Assembly: GCF_016086655.4 (NCBI RefSeq)
Contig: NC_052136.2
Location: forward strand, 11,346,001-11,410,000
Length of the DNA: 64,000 bases
Reading direction: 5' to 3'
From: Lepeophtheirus salmonis
Lineage: Eukaryota; Arthropoda; Copepoda; Siphonostomatoida; Caligidae
The position numbers and the translations under genes are program-made. Under the pieces are notes generated by a model, which did no database searches, was not told where the DNA came from, and saw only the letters and a list, made by a program, of their open reading frames with translations. This document shows positions 25,326-37,364 of the stretch, piece after piece; positions within the stretch are counted from its first letter, which is position 1; each line of letters begins with the position of its first letter.

Positions 25326-28300
25326 AGTAGCGATATGATTTGTATACTTCATCCACTCTATTAGATAAATTTCGTCATCTAAATACCTGTATGATATTTT
25401 CCAACTTTTCTACCAAAAAGAGAAAGAAAAAAGGCTCAAAATCCTATGGAATTAGAATAATCTTAACGACTGTTTTTTATCTTTTAAGTACTGCGAAGCT
25501 ATAAAGAGGCATTTTTAATGATATAGACTATTTACTCTAAGGACACAGTTCAAAGGATATTTAAACGTAAAAATGAGTTCTAAGTGCGTGTTATTAAGAA
25601 CAATAGCCAAAAAACGAAATAATAAGGTTACAAGTACATATGCATACATATATGACAAAGGATCCAACAGAAATCGTATTCTTGTCATTTTAATAACAAA
25701 GCATCAATAGAATATAAATTATCACATCCTCAACATTTGACAACAAAATATATTTTAATTTTTTATGTTTAATACCGTGATTATTAATGAATTATAATGT
25801 GACCATATTTGGATTGCCAAAAAAGAGGACATTTGACGGAGAAGAAATTTTATTTTGATATTGATAAAATTAAGAACAAAGAATATCGGATTTTTTTTTC
25901 TGTGTGTGTTTTTAGAAAGATATTTTGGATTTTGCTACTGTACAAAACCTAACCTTAAATTTTGGCTAAATACTTTTCATTTTTGTCTTTCTTTGAATTA
26001 AATTATCTTATAAATTTTATAACGAATGTATGTATTTAAAATACATACATTCGTTATAAGACATATTTAGAATCAATTAAATCAGTATTAGTATGTTAAT
26101 TATTAATAACCATGTTTGTATTCATACAAGCTTCATTTGTAAAACCTCTGAAGTGTCTTTAATTAGATTATTTTCTTTAATCTCTTTTTTTCATTAATTG
26201 TTTTAACATCAATGGAAACCCTTACGTATAAGCCGATTAATATAACTATAGGACTTGATATATTACGGACTAACAAATAGGGTAACATTTTATGTTGTGT
26301 TGCTTCTAATTTATTTGGTCCAGTCCAGTCTTACGACCGGTAATATCAGTCTTTTGGACCGAGCCTTAACCGTCGGTCGTTTTAATTTTTCCTAAAATTG
26401 TCTATGATTTTTTAAGCCAAATATGTATTACAAGCATTGCACATATCTTGCAAAAAATACTTACTTTTCCATATAACGTAATATAATACCAGCAGTTCAT
26501 AATTCTACTTAGTTTGGTAATTTATTTTATTATATAATAGAATATTTAAAAAAGGTAAAACGCTCTCAATGATGACTCAAGGGTTCAATTTTACTTTCTT
26601 TAAGAAACAAAAAAGTAGGATTGGACTTGACTGTGGTCTTCAGAAGAAAGTGGATACGTGGATATTTAGTGTTAATTTTTTATTTAAAACATTTTATGTG
26701 TAGACAATTCCTGAACCGGTAGGTAATTGCCAGAAATCCAGAGAATGTGACCCTAAGTGTCATATGTATAGAAGTTCAAAGTATCATCAATCAGTCATGA
26801 TGTTGGGAGTAATTGGAATTGATGGAAAATACTTTTTCATTTCTGAATAAATACGAAAATAGTTATTTTTAAATAAAAAAGTATTTTCATATCCAATGTT
26901 TCTCCCCTTTTCACTCATTTCTATTAAAAAATAAAATTAGGACAATGGGATTTTCTTTTAATAAACTTTGGCGTCTGTCATCACCAAACCTGAATTATTT
27001 GACCACTATGTGTGAGCGCAATTAAAAAATACCCTCTGCACTCCTACAACCAAGATATGACTAGTTTGAAGATGTCTATGGAAGATTACTAGGCCAAAAT
27101 TTCAGCATCAACCGTAAAGTTATTTTTCTATAGGTTTAGGAAAAATGTGGAGATATGTATTGCTAGAGAGAGCGATATATTTGAAAAGTAATACTTCTAA
27201 ATATGTAGATCAACTCATTTTAACAAATCTATGTCTAATTTTTATTAAAAAAGTTAAAAACGTATTTATATATATATAACATGTGTTTGGAATATCGAGT
27301 CTTTCTTAATAAATAATTAACAGCCTTCATACAATTACATGTAATAGAAACATTTTTGAAAATAAATTATTTCAATTATTACAGAACCTTCTACATAAAT
27401 AACATTAGTCAAATAAAATGGGTACTCAGTTAAGTGCAAACCTCTATCTAAATTATTTTTTACTAACATTCATTTTAGGTAATGTATAATAATTTGTTCA
27501 TATTTTAGAGTCAATTTGGTACTTTTAACGTTTTGTGGGACTTGGACCTCCTCAAAATTTAATGGCCTCTTACAGTTAACAATACTTTCTACAGAGTTTT
27601 ACTAAAATCGGTTTGTATCTTTTTTCTGTAATCCTACTTATAAACCAACAAACCGAGGCGATATTATCTCTGTTCAACTTTGTTGGCAGAGTTAATTAGA
27701 TTATCTGAACTTCAACTCCCCTTTTTTATCGAGGAAAGACTTACGTAGTAATCCAATTTATTAATTCTAATTTTTTATAGTGTAATGCATATGAATATTC
27801 ATCATAAAAGGTCTAAAAGACTTAAGCTTGACATATGTAATTGTAATTAATAACTCGCTCTTTGACTTGAAATTATATCAGAAGAGTATGAAAGAGGGAA
27901 TAGGGAGCATTTGCCTTAGGCTTCTTTCTTGATTTCAAGAAAAAGGGGCCCTACACATAGTAAATGTATATAATTTAATCATATTAGTTTATAAATATAA
28001 ATATTTTATTTGAAATTCGTGATTCAGAAGTGTATGTTGTTTTTTAAAAGAAGTCATTAAAAAAATCTCCAACTTACAATTTATAAAAAAAAGTCATTTT
28101 AAATTTATCAAAATGAATAATTAGTAAAGTTATTCAAAATATAAAGAATAATAAAAATTAAAAGCAACAAAGAAAAAGAGGTTTGCATTTTTTAGTTTAT
28201 AAAAAATATATACCTAGTTACTACACTTATCAATAAAATAAAAGTAATGATATTTTTAAGCTCATATTTTTACAAAGAGCCTTTCTGCCTTAAGCATCGC

Positions 28301-28899
28301 TCACGGTAAAACCGGCCAATGGTTACCTCTCAAAACTCAACTTGGAGTCAAATTCAAAGACTCAAAATTTGACTCTCAAAATGTCTCTAAGTAAATAAAG
28401 ATTATATTAAAAATATTTAAATAAATGAATGTAGGTGTATAATATATTGCCAGGTTTTTTTAATATTACTAGTAAAAAATCAGATACAATAACAAGATTA
28501 TGTGGTTTCTCTATGGTATAACCATGTAAATATAAATTTATTTTTTTCCCTATAAAATATTTATTCCATAGTGTAAGATAGTATTATTAAGATCTCTCTA
28601 TCTAATAATTTAGTATTGATAAGTAAAACTCCATTTGTGTCAAGTTAACACAATACATTATTGAAGAAGAAAATCAAGAAAAAGTAAACTGTCTAATATA
28701 GTTTTTTACATCATATGTATGTACAGCCCAATGTTTCATGACACTATTTCAAGAAACTATGGACTGGGTATTCAAATTTATGGGATAAGTTGAGACATTC
28801 TAGAATTGTATCTATAGTTTAGACCCTTCATTTGATTTATGAGGCTAAACTTTATGGTATTTCAAATAAACTCTCTAAATAATTATTTTTCAACGTTCC
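25326..28899. other. AT-rich DNA with one perfect palindrome
   Basis: No gene recognised. Holds the 43-base palindrome at 26017-26059 (listed separately). A GGTC/GACC-rich patch lies at about 26315-26385, an AT tract at 27259-27277 and a GACTC-rich patch at about 28322-28400. Confidence 0.5.
26017..26059. repeat. Perfect 43-base palindrome
   Basis: Left arm TTATAACGAATGTATGTATT plus T (26017-26037), one A, then the exact reverse complement at 26039-26059. Arms of 21 bases without mismatch and a 1-base centre could extrude as a cruciform. No element or gene is visibly attached to it. Confidence 0.9.
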
Positions 28900-29105
28900 T
28901 TTAATTGGTCAGATGGAGCTGCACTGATTAAGTATCAGTAAAAAGTATGGTATTACATTTACTCCATCTGACCTAGGAACTGTCTTTAAAGTCCATATGC
29001 GTATTGTATATCTCCTTCTCTAGGAACGACTGGGGCACAAACCTACGTACTTTAGATTAATTTCTATCGAGTTCCTTGTCCATTGAGCTACGTTGTTCCA
29101 TCGGT
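28900..29105 (-). repeat. tRNA-derived SINE-like repeat, copy 1
   Basis: On the minus strand the head reads GTAGCTCAATGGACAAGG. TAGCTCAATGG (plus-strand 29080-29090) fits the RNA polymerase III A box. GGTTTGTGCCC (29033-29043) is a fair B box at tRNA-like spacing. The head cannot form a full tRNA: only the inner four acceptor pairs and a weak D stem fit, so this is not a functional tRNA. The body continues to about 28900 and aligns over its length with 41740-41935. Near its end are perfect 12-base inverted repeats GGTCAGATGGAG (28907-28918) and CTCCATCTGACC (28962-28973). No poly-A tail or target duplication was found. Confidence 0.65.
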
Positions 29106-29759
29106 CTAAAAATATTTAATGTATAACAAAATGTTCAAATGGAGGATTTTTTTCATTATGACAATGAATTTTGGCTAGTTGAAGAGCAATATGCAACGTC
29201 TATAAAGGATTCATCAGAGTATTTTGTTGATAGTAATAGACATTTATAATTCGTTAAAGCATACGAATATAATCCTAAGTCAATTTGAAAAAAAGTCATC
29301 CTAACAAGTGTTTGTATTGACGGTCACATTTTGGAAACCTAAACTTCATTTTCTATAAAACTATATTTTTTAACAGATAATCTGATTTTAATCTAATGCA
29401 GACAAATGTTCAAGTCTAAATATTTTATTTTCCCCAGAAATGCATTAAGTTTGCTTCAATCTTGAGACTTCCTTATTTTGTTAAATATATGGATACATAT
29501 TCGAGATTCTGTGAATACTATCACGTACATCCCTTGGGAACGTTTACAAGATAGATATAAAGATGGGCAAATATAAATGGCGGTATTACTCCATTCGAAT
29601 GGTAATTACACGATATAGACACTTAGTAACTTGTTTGAACATTAATGAAGAATGTACAGTGATTCAAATGATACTTATTAGTGTTGAGTTTTTGTTTAAA
29701 TATTTAGATATACTTTTCTGATCAAAAAAAGGTCTAGACTAATGTCGTAATATGGTATA
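29106..29759. other. AT-rich DNA without recognisable genes
   Basis: Nothing recognised apart from a CCATTCGAATGG palindrome at about 29592. Confidence 0.5.
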
Positions 29760-29784
29760 GGTACATATATATATATATATATAA

Positions 29785-29860
29785 TATGGTACCAGGGTAT
29801 TTACGTATTTAAAACGGTACTATTACAAACTAGTATTGAAACCGATACTACGTCATTCTA
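29785..29860 (+). repeat. Dispersed GGTACC-type repeat, copy 2
   Basis: Aligns with the minus strand of 7150-7245 through GGTACCA, a TTTAAAACGGTACTA block and GAAACCGATACT. It is preceded by an AT dinucleotide tract at about 29766-29783. Possibly an end of a non-autonomous hAT-like element; class unproven. Confidence 0.55.
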
Positions 29861-32021
29861 AGATAGACCATATTTCTAAAAAAAAAATCAAAAAAGTGTG
29901 TGTAAAATTGGGCAAACGCCTTCTTAGGTGTATTTTAGCTTCTCATAATTGCATTTTGTTTTAATTTATTGTCAAAAAGGTATCGAAAAGTACCAAATTT
30001 CCAATTCTTATCTTGCCTTGAAATTCTGATCTATGAAATGAAATATACCTCCATTTCTTGATTATAGTATATGCACTGATTACTGCATTAAATTAAAATT
30101 TATCTTACCTTTGTGTTGTTGTGTCGTCGTATATGCTCCGGAGGTATGAGTAGAAAAAAATGGTTGGTATCAACAGCTAAAAATCGGCTTCATCTAAAAT
30201 TTGGTCTACAACCCATTTTTATGGGTGAACTGTTGATGGCGTCATGTGTGTATGAACAGCGACACAATGTATAAAAAGTTATAAGTATTACAAGTCGACT
30301 AATTGGTATGAGGGGGAAATTGGTCCAAAATAAGAACAAAAAAAATTATCAACAATTTGAAACCGATTAAGCTTTGATCCACCGTCTAAAACCGCAGTTT
30401 TGATCAAAATATCGTTCCACATTACTATAGAAAAAAATAACAACAATCCAAACCTAAAAAAGAATCTCTCCCAGGCCAAGTCTCAACTCTTGAGCTTAGT
30501 CGGGGTCAAAGTATAATATTTTTACGCCTTTAAGCCATAAGTGTCATAAGTGGAAATAATATAATACAGGACATATGAAATTGGAAAAAAAAATATCAAA
30601 CTCTTTTCTTCCTTACCGTTCCTCTCTTTTTTCTTCTTAATCCATGATTTAAAGTCAGATTTTGACAGTTTTTTTTATGAATACTTTTTTCTCTCCCTCT
30701 GTTCTTTTTTTTCTCGAAATAATGACATTTTGTTTTGTTTTTATGTCTTTCAAAAATAAAAACAAGTTTTGAATCTCATTACAAAAGCATCATTAATCTG
30801 TAAAAACGTAAGATAAGCAATGAAGAGCTATTAAACTAAAGTCAACATATGGCTTCTATCTATTACCCCAGACAATACAATACCTATGAGATTATAATGT
30901 TATTCTTAAAATCTTATAAGTATAGTTGTACTTACATATTAGGTACGTAAATAAGTTATAAGGAGTTGGTGTGAACGATATTTAAATACAACGTGATTTA
31001 TTAATGAACAGGTGAGTGAATACATTTAGTTATCGAAGTTGAACAATATTATATGCATAAATTAATAGTTTTTTTTTGTCTCTTATTGCATTATATATAA
31101 TATAATGCAGAATTTTTTATTTTATTTATGATAACGAAAATATTTTTCATTGACTAAGACATCTCACATATTTCATGCTCGGATAATATGACACCAACCC
31201 CAAATAAAAATTATTACTTTGACCATTTTTTATACATTACACATCCTCTCAATCTTCAAAATTTAAATTCTATTAAGTCTAACCCTCGAAAATGATGGAA
31301 AGATATCATTTTTCTAGTACTATTCAATGTTAAACTCCTTCCCGTCCTCTCACATCTTGAATACAAAGTTACCAGGATCAAGACAATTTTTCTTTTTTAC
31401 ATAATCTTTATTCAAAGTATAAGTTCAATGAAAATGCTGCAATTTTTAAATAATTCAAGTACAGATTACTTGCTTGAAATTTGATTAAGAGACTTTGAAA
31501 ATACACAGATATTATGGTTCCAAAGTTTTAGTAGCTTTAGCATTATTATAGTATCGCAGCATTTACTGAGAATGGGTACATAGTAACCGTAATAACGCTT
31601 AAAAGTTCAGTTGAACATGAAAATCTTAGTGATGGAGTCATCCGTTTACAGAAACTCTGTCCCAATCGTGCCAAAATATTCAAATTATAATCTAATAAAA
31701 TAACCATTATTACATGGCATTCCTTAAAAGCAACACACATACATAAACTACTCGTAAGTTTTACGAAAAATTGTACCCACTCCATGTAAAATCACTTATA
31801 TGAATACTCTACATGTTCATAATTAGTAAAATATTTTTTCTTATTTGTATATTCCTCGATTTTTTTAAATATAAATGGTATATAGTGTCTTCTAGCAAAA
31901 CGTGGACTGTTAAATAATATTAATTATCTCAATACTAAAGGAAGGTTTAGTGATTATTTTTTGACATTCTGGTTCAACCATCTTTTGTGTCTAAACTAAC
32001 AAAAATAAACATTTCGTCATC
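29861..32021. other. AT-rich DNA, no recognised gene
   Basis: A 23-base palindrome with 10-base arms lies at 31087-31109 (TGCATTATAT and its complement). A 79-codon minus-strand frame at 31546-31785 and a 63-codon one at 30288-30479 have no motif I recognise. The last 60 bases before 32022 may be the 5' leader of the following transposase remnant. Confidence 0.45.
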
Positions 32022-32413
32022 ATGAGTGAGCAAGAAGCCCAAAAGGCAGCGTATCTCAGATCTCCTAGATGCTGTAGTTGAGGTGTCGAGGATTTGTGAC
32101 ATTATTAGGGGTCTGATTTTTAAGATGGCCAAGTTGAAGAATGATGAAGAAGACCTCTCCAGGAAAGCAGGAAGTGGAAGGCTACAATTTAAAAAGGAAT
32201 ACAGATTTCCTGTCTAGCTTGGAGAAGAAGATCAAGGAGGACCTCACCAAATCGATGAACCGCCTCTCCAACGACTTCTCTGTGGCTGCAAAAACCAACA
32301 GGAGAACTGTGTATGGCGATTTGAGATTTTCTTCATACATGAGTACCACCAGGTTACCTTTTGATATAGGTAGTGAAGGCCAGGAGGCTGGAGAGTCCAT
32401 GTTTTGCTCATAG
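32022..32413 (+). pseudogene. Mariner-like transposase, N-terminal DNA-binding half only
   Basis: Two overlapping frames together carry the front of a Tc1/mariner transposase. The first reads KKPKRQRISDLLDA, then EDLSRKAGSGR. The second, one frame over, reads LKRNTDFLSSLEKKIKEDLT, SMNRLSNDFSVA, and RTVYGDL. This is the usual arrangement of a first helix-turn-helix, a basic linker (DLSRKAGSG) and a second helix-turn-helix. The switch of frame occurs near 32190. The ATG at 32022 is out of frame with KKPKRQ, so a small insertion after the start codon is likely. Similarity ends near 32350, before any catalytic motif, so it cannot transpose. GC content is clearly above the flanks. A minus-strand frame at 32182-32421 is a shadow. 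Confidence 0.8.
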
Positions 32414-33714
32414 GGTAACATCTTTCAATTACAAAGACTTTTGCATTAATATGGAAATTGTTTGATAATTATCAGGACACAGTAAACATTTGTTGGCCAA
32501 TAGCAAACTTTATGTTAGTAGAGAGTAGCAAAATGTAGGCTAAGAGCTTGAATTTTCAACAGTGTTTTTACAGATATATTTTTATATTTAATTCTTATTT
32601 CTAACTCGTTTTTTTTATGTTCCACATTCAATTGTAAGGATATCCCTAGTTAGTTGTTTTTTGATCAATATTTGAACGCTATAATATAGTTAGTAGTTTT
32701 TTATTCATATTTTATAAACTTGAAAGTAAAAATCAATGAACTGTCGTTCAAAAGCTTGGCATACTTTAGCCAGCTATATGGTAGCGTGTAACATCGAAGT
32801 ATTTAAGTAGATAATATTTTAATTTACAATGCAAACAACATCTTAAACAAACAATATAGCAACTAATAGAAAAGTAATTTTGTAGCTGTACTGGATTAAA
32901 CAAGGTAAAAAAACAGTATGTTTATTTAAAAATACAATATGTTATACAAGGGTAAGGCCAAAAAGTTGTACTAAAAACATTTGTGATTGAGTGACTCAAT
33001 TTAAAGCAGTAATTGATTTTCCACCCATTACTCAACTAGTTTTATGTAAAGTGTACCAGGGCCAAAACCACAGGGGATCTGGAGGACCATTTCCTTATTA
33101 TCTTCCTATGATTTTTCTTGCTTATGTATAGGTTTTATATTAGAAAACTTTTAAAGTTTAAGCTACCATTCTTACTATGTTTAAATCACAAGCCATATCC
33201 CATGATATAATAACATTTTTATGCAACATAATCTTTATCAAAAATCGATTTCATATTATTTTCTTTGATTAATTTGACGTTTAAAAAGTTAATTGAGATA
33301 AGGAAATGATCTAATTGATTTTACACTTATCTTGAACATGAACTGTAATCAAATAGAAAGTATATTTTTAAAAGTCTTGGTATTTGGATGTAACAGTCAT
33401 TGATAAACGATAAACAGGAAGATAAACATATTCATTATATTCATCAGTATTATTTTTGAAGAATAACTCAGTGTAACAATAAGAGGGAGGGGGAATTTTG
33501 TACAAGTAAATGGAAGACAATAACAAATATATCTATGAGTGGAGAATCCAAAATTGATGTCTTTTTCTCTCTCAGTCATCTAAATTCTGAAATATATTGG
33601 ACTATAGTAATTTGGACTATTATCATTCAGAGTCATTTTTACCCTTAGAAAATCCTCAAACTAAAAGTAAGATTAATAAAACTTATGTAAATGTGTTTTT
33701 ATTTATTCTGTATC
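32414..33714. other. AT-rich DNA without recognisable genes
   Basis: No trace of the catalytic half of the preceding transposase. A 60-codon minus-strand frame at 33397-33579 has no motif. Nothing else seen. Confidence 0.5.
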
Positions 33715-34430
33715 TTATTTTGAACTCGATATATATACATATGAGATGCATATTTCATAAACAAATATTTTTTTAAATTATACATTGAATATATTTGTAT
33801 AATATAAGCTATAATATTTCTCATCACTATGTATTATGAATAAGTTATAAGGGTATAAAGAAGAGTGCCGTTTTTTATCATTTTCCAGGCTAAAAATGGA
33901 AATTTATTGAGTTCAGAGTAAGATAAAAAATAATTAAAAACACTATATGTATTCTTAATAAACCTTTTTCCATAATTCTTATAAATCCTATTTTTAATTT
34001 GGGTATTGTTTTAAGGGCGTGTTTTACTATTACACCCCCAAAAAAATAGGATCGCCGAAAAATACAAAATCGAACACATCTCTTGAGATATAAATATTTC
34101 TTAAATCGTTTTTTTATATATTTTTTTCAATAAAACATGGAATATTTTTTTTAATATAGGTTATGATATTCCTTATCGATATGAATCGGGAATAAGTTAT
34201 AAAAGTATGTAGGAAAGTGTCATTTTTTATCATTTTTCAGCCCAAAAATTGAAATATGTCAACTTAAGAACAAGATACAGAATCAATAAAAACACTTTAA
34301 TAACCATAAACAACCTTTGACACCAATTTTATTCATTGTACTTCAATTTGGTGATGTTCTTAATGGTAAAAAAAAGGACTTTCAACAATAATAGTCCCAA
34401 ATTACTATAACCTCAGACTTTTCTGTAACC
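33715..34430 (+). repeat. Diverged two-copy tandem duplication, period about 352 bp
   Basis: Segment 33715-34066 is repeated as 34067-34430. Anchors offset by 352 bases include GAATAAGTTATAA (33838 and 34190), then GTCATTTTTTATCATTTTTCAG-type sequence (GTGCCGTTTTTTATCATTTT in the first copy), AAAAATTGAAAT-type sequence and AAAAACACT. Many substitutions and indels show that it is old. No coding content. Confidence 0.65.
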
Positions 34431-34843
34431 CGATGATCCAAATAAAAACTAAAAATCCGTTTTAGATTTTCCGTTAAGGATAAATTATATTTTGGCCTTA
34501 TTTCAATTGTATAAATTTATGTAAATTATTTATATAAAAATCTGCATTGAAATCCAACCAGTTGTGTACTTATTCAAAGTTAAAAAAAACGAAAGACAAG
34601 TTATTTTTTTATTTATTCACTTTTCATAATAATCATATATTGATCATTGAGGCAATGCCCTTTCTGAAGTAATATTGAGATCAGTGAGGAAAATTCAGAG
34701 AAGGGAGCAGAATATTTCACTCGAGGCAATGAGCCTTTGGATATTATAACTAAATTTATCGGCACTTTCATTAATATGGGAGAAAAGTTATAAAGTGTAC
34801 AGAGGTGGGCCATTAGATCATTTATTCCTTTAGATTTTCTTTA

Positions 34844-35105
34844 TACCAGGTGGTCCATTGAAATAAAAACAACTTCACTAATTTAATAATTAGTGAAGTG
34901 TGAATGATTGAAATTAACTCATATTTCAATATATTAAAGCATAAAAAATTAGTAATAAAATAAAACCCTGAGTTAATGATGAGAGAGCTCCAACACAAAT
35001 CTATGTTTTGTATTAATTTTGTTGAAATTCTATTGTTAATTAATAGATTATATCCTGTTGAAGTTTCAAATTCAAAGGGTTTAGATTTTAAAGGAACACT
35101 CGGTA
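34844..35105. mobile_element. MITE: deletion derivative of the 24491 mariner-type family
   Basis: The ends TACCAGGTGGTCCATTGAAA (34844-34863) and, reverse-complemented from 35105, TACCGAGTGTTCCTTTAAAA form imperfect terminal inverted repeats with TA at each extremity. The left 125 bases and right 130 bases each align with the corresponding ends of the 835-bp element at 24491-25325. Examples are CATAAAAAATTA and AAAACCC on the left, GAGAGCTC, TATTAATTTTGTTGAA and TTGAAGTTT on the right. The whole transposase region (about 570 bases in the longer copy) is missing; the junction lies near 34970-34982. A non-autonomous copy with no coding capacity. Confidence 0.85.
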
Positions 35106-35109
35106 TATG

Positions 35110-35898
35110 TACAGGGAGCAGGGATCAAATTGTTGCCTACTTTAAGCCTTGATAACTTGAAGACGACATTATCAAATAAAAAACTGGTTACCAAATAGGA
35201 AAGCTATTCTCGTCAGCTGAAGATACGTAGTTCAGTTAGCATCATGTCGTCATCATATGAGGAGATAAAGAGCTATAAGTGGAACGAGGAGCTCTCGAGG
35301 TCCGCCGTAGTCATGGCATTGGTTAATAATGGAGGTGAAATCTCCAATTCAACGATTGCTTCAACCTTAGGAGTGAATTTACGGACTGTTCAGCGTATCT
35401 GTAAGAAGCTAGAGGACACCTGGGATGTTGATGCCACCATAAAGAGGGCACCCAAGGAGGAGGGCGCCGACAGGAAGGTCAGGGACACCGACTTTGTCGA
35501 CAAAGTGAAGAAGATGGTTGAGGATGCCCCTACCAGGTCCATGAAGGTCAAGGATTTGTGGCCTCCTAACTCTCCCGACCTTAATCCTTTGGACTATTTT
35601 GTCTGGGACTATGTCGAAAGACATACCAACAGACATCCCCATAGCACCAAGGCCAGCCTGATGGACTCCATCAAGGAGGTATTCGGCAACATAGACAATG
35701 AGATGGTCAGAAGAGCCTGCGGTCGGTTCAGAGGCAGTATTGAGACCGTTATTGATGCCAACGGTGTTTATATCAAATGAATGGCTACTCTATACCTATA
35801 TACTCGTCATAGTTTTGATTTTCAATAAAAAAGTTAAAAAATGTATATTTTGTGTTGTTTTTTGTAGAAAAATATTTTGGCGATAATTTGATCCTGTA
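35110..35898 (+). mobile_element. Internally deleted mariner element with preserved ends
   Basis: Near the left end, GGATCAAATTGTTGCC (35122-35137) pairs with the right-end GGCGATAATTTGATCC (35879-35894) at 14 of 16 positions. TACAGG outside the left repeat and CCTGTA outside the right place TA at the extremities. Seven to eight extra bases lie in the left end compared with the right, so one end is altered. Between them lies one open frame, 35244-35780. Total length is 789 bp against roughly 1.3 kb for intact mariners. It begins only four bases after the MITE that ends at 35105. Confidence 0.8.
35244..35780 (+). CDS. Mariner-like transposase, in-frame internal deletion (178 aa)
   Basis: This is the longest open frame in the window and the only transposase without stops or shifts. 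Residues about 10-50 (AVVMALVNNGGEISNSTIAS, then LGVNLRTVQRICKKLED) form a helix-turn-helix DNA-binding domain. Residues 55-80 are a charged linker. FVDKVKKMVEDAPTRSM at about 85-100 is the start of a second helix-turn-helix. At residue about 105 the protein jumps directly to WPPNSPDLNPLDYFVWDYVE, the signature around the third catalytic Asp. It ends IETVIDANGVYIK, the usual mariner C-terminus. Family members are about 340-350 residues, so roughly 165 residues are gone, including the first two catalytic Asp. ATG 35244 is the natural start and follows mariner-type leader DNA. Codon use is GC-rich compared with the flanks. It cannot transpose by itself but might bind element ends; expression is unknown. 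Minus-strand frame 35409-35642 is a shadow. Confidence 0.85.
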   Translation: MSSSYEEIKSYKWNEELSRSAVVMALVNNGGEISNSTIASTLGVNLRTVQRICKKLEDTWDVDATIKRAPKEEGADRKVRDTDFVDKVKKMVEDAPTRSMKVKDLWPPNSPDLNPLDYFVWDYVERHTNRHPHSTKASLMDSIKEVFGNIDNEMVRRACGRFRGSIETVIDANGVYIK

Positions 35899-37364
35899 CA
35901 TATTTTTATAAAACTATCAAATATCGATCGTAAAAACACTTCAATCAAATTGCAAAGAGACTCATTATGAAAGTAAAATAAATATTTACAGATTATCTTT
36001 TTATTTTAATTAACTTTAAAATAATCTCTATCAAAAATCATTTCATTGATTGCATCATAATCTACCATTCTTAATTAAACTCTCATGAAATCCTGTATAT
36101 ATAGACATTGCAGATTTTTCGTGAGTATGAAAAGTAAAAAAAAAGATGAGTTCGTTCTTGTAATCGATTATGATAAGGAACTCTTATATCTGCAAGGACT
36201 ACTTACATTTATGCATAAATATCTAGTTAAAAAATGGGAACTACTAAAAATATAATAATAAACATAATAATTTTCAAATGATTTCCAAGCATAAATCAAA
36301 ATAAGTATGTATAAAATTGCGTACTGTATGCACAATTTGATTGTGAAATTGTACGTAAATAACTATGGCCTTTACTTCATAGGATGATCATATAGGTATG
36401 TGCACATATATAATGATATCTATAGACCACTAACTGCGAGTAAAATGATTTCATCCATTCCAAAGTTGATAAATATATATTTAATATATATGTATTAGTA
36501 AATGATTTTTTTTTTATAAAAAATGGTGCATCTACTAAGTAAATAAAAAAAAAAAAATAAGATATCAAAATGCATTCTGTCAAAATGTGATGGAAATTAC
36601 ATTTTATTAATTGGAATTACATTTTTTATGTATATACGTATGTAAGAATAATAAAGGAAAGTTCATTAGTCTTATTAAAGTATGTTATGCCATAAATATA
36701 TATTTTGGGATGTAGAAATTGTCGAAATCCTCTTAGTTATATATTATCCAACAAAAGTATAGAAAAGTAACTTGCAAGACATCAGTTCTTTTATTAATTA
36801 TTTTTCCCTATTTTTATGCGTAAATATATTGCCGAGCAGGGATTTTTATAATGACTTCAATCAACAGATATGTCCTCTATCAAAGTTGCCAACTTATATT
36901 TTTCTTTTGAATTCTACTCAGGAAGATTTACACTATTTTCATATCGCTAAAATCAAATATTAGTAAATTGTTATTTCTCTCTATTTTTAACTCAATGGCT
37001 AGAGTTGATTTTTGACATGTAGCCCCTTGGAACACTTTGCAGAACATAGACTATTTCTTATTTTTTGTCTTAAACAGCAATGACGCAAAAAAAGGTTATT
37101 ATAATCAAAAGAAGTATTTTTGGAGATGATATTTGAGTCACATGACTTTTCCAAAGAATTGACTTATTCCATTTGATCAGCATTAATTAAATGGCTTAGA
37201 AAAGGTATTAATGAAAAATATTTTATTGTAAATTTTTGTTCTATGACAATTTTATTAATCTTGTAAAAGTTATGCAACTCTCAGAAAAATTTAATTAAAA
37301 AAACTCGTAATTTGAAATATTTATTTATTATTTTTACATACTTTATTTCCCTTTGGACCAATCA
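35899..37364. other. AT-rich DNA without recognisable genes
   Basis: Several open frames of 63-68 codons occur by chance and have no motif. Nothing else seen. Confidence 0.5.

Noticed and set aside
29033..29100. Possible functional tRNA on the minus strand
   Set aside because: A and B boxes are present, but the acceptor and T stems pair poorly and a second diverged copy with the same non-tRNA body exists, so it is a SINE head.
31546..31785. 79-codon minus-strand frame with locally even composition
   Set aside because: Inspected in all minus frames; no family or motif recognised and no splice or start context that would support an exon.
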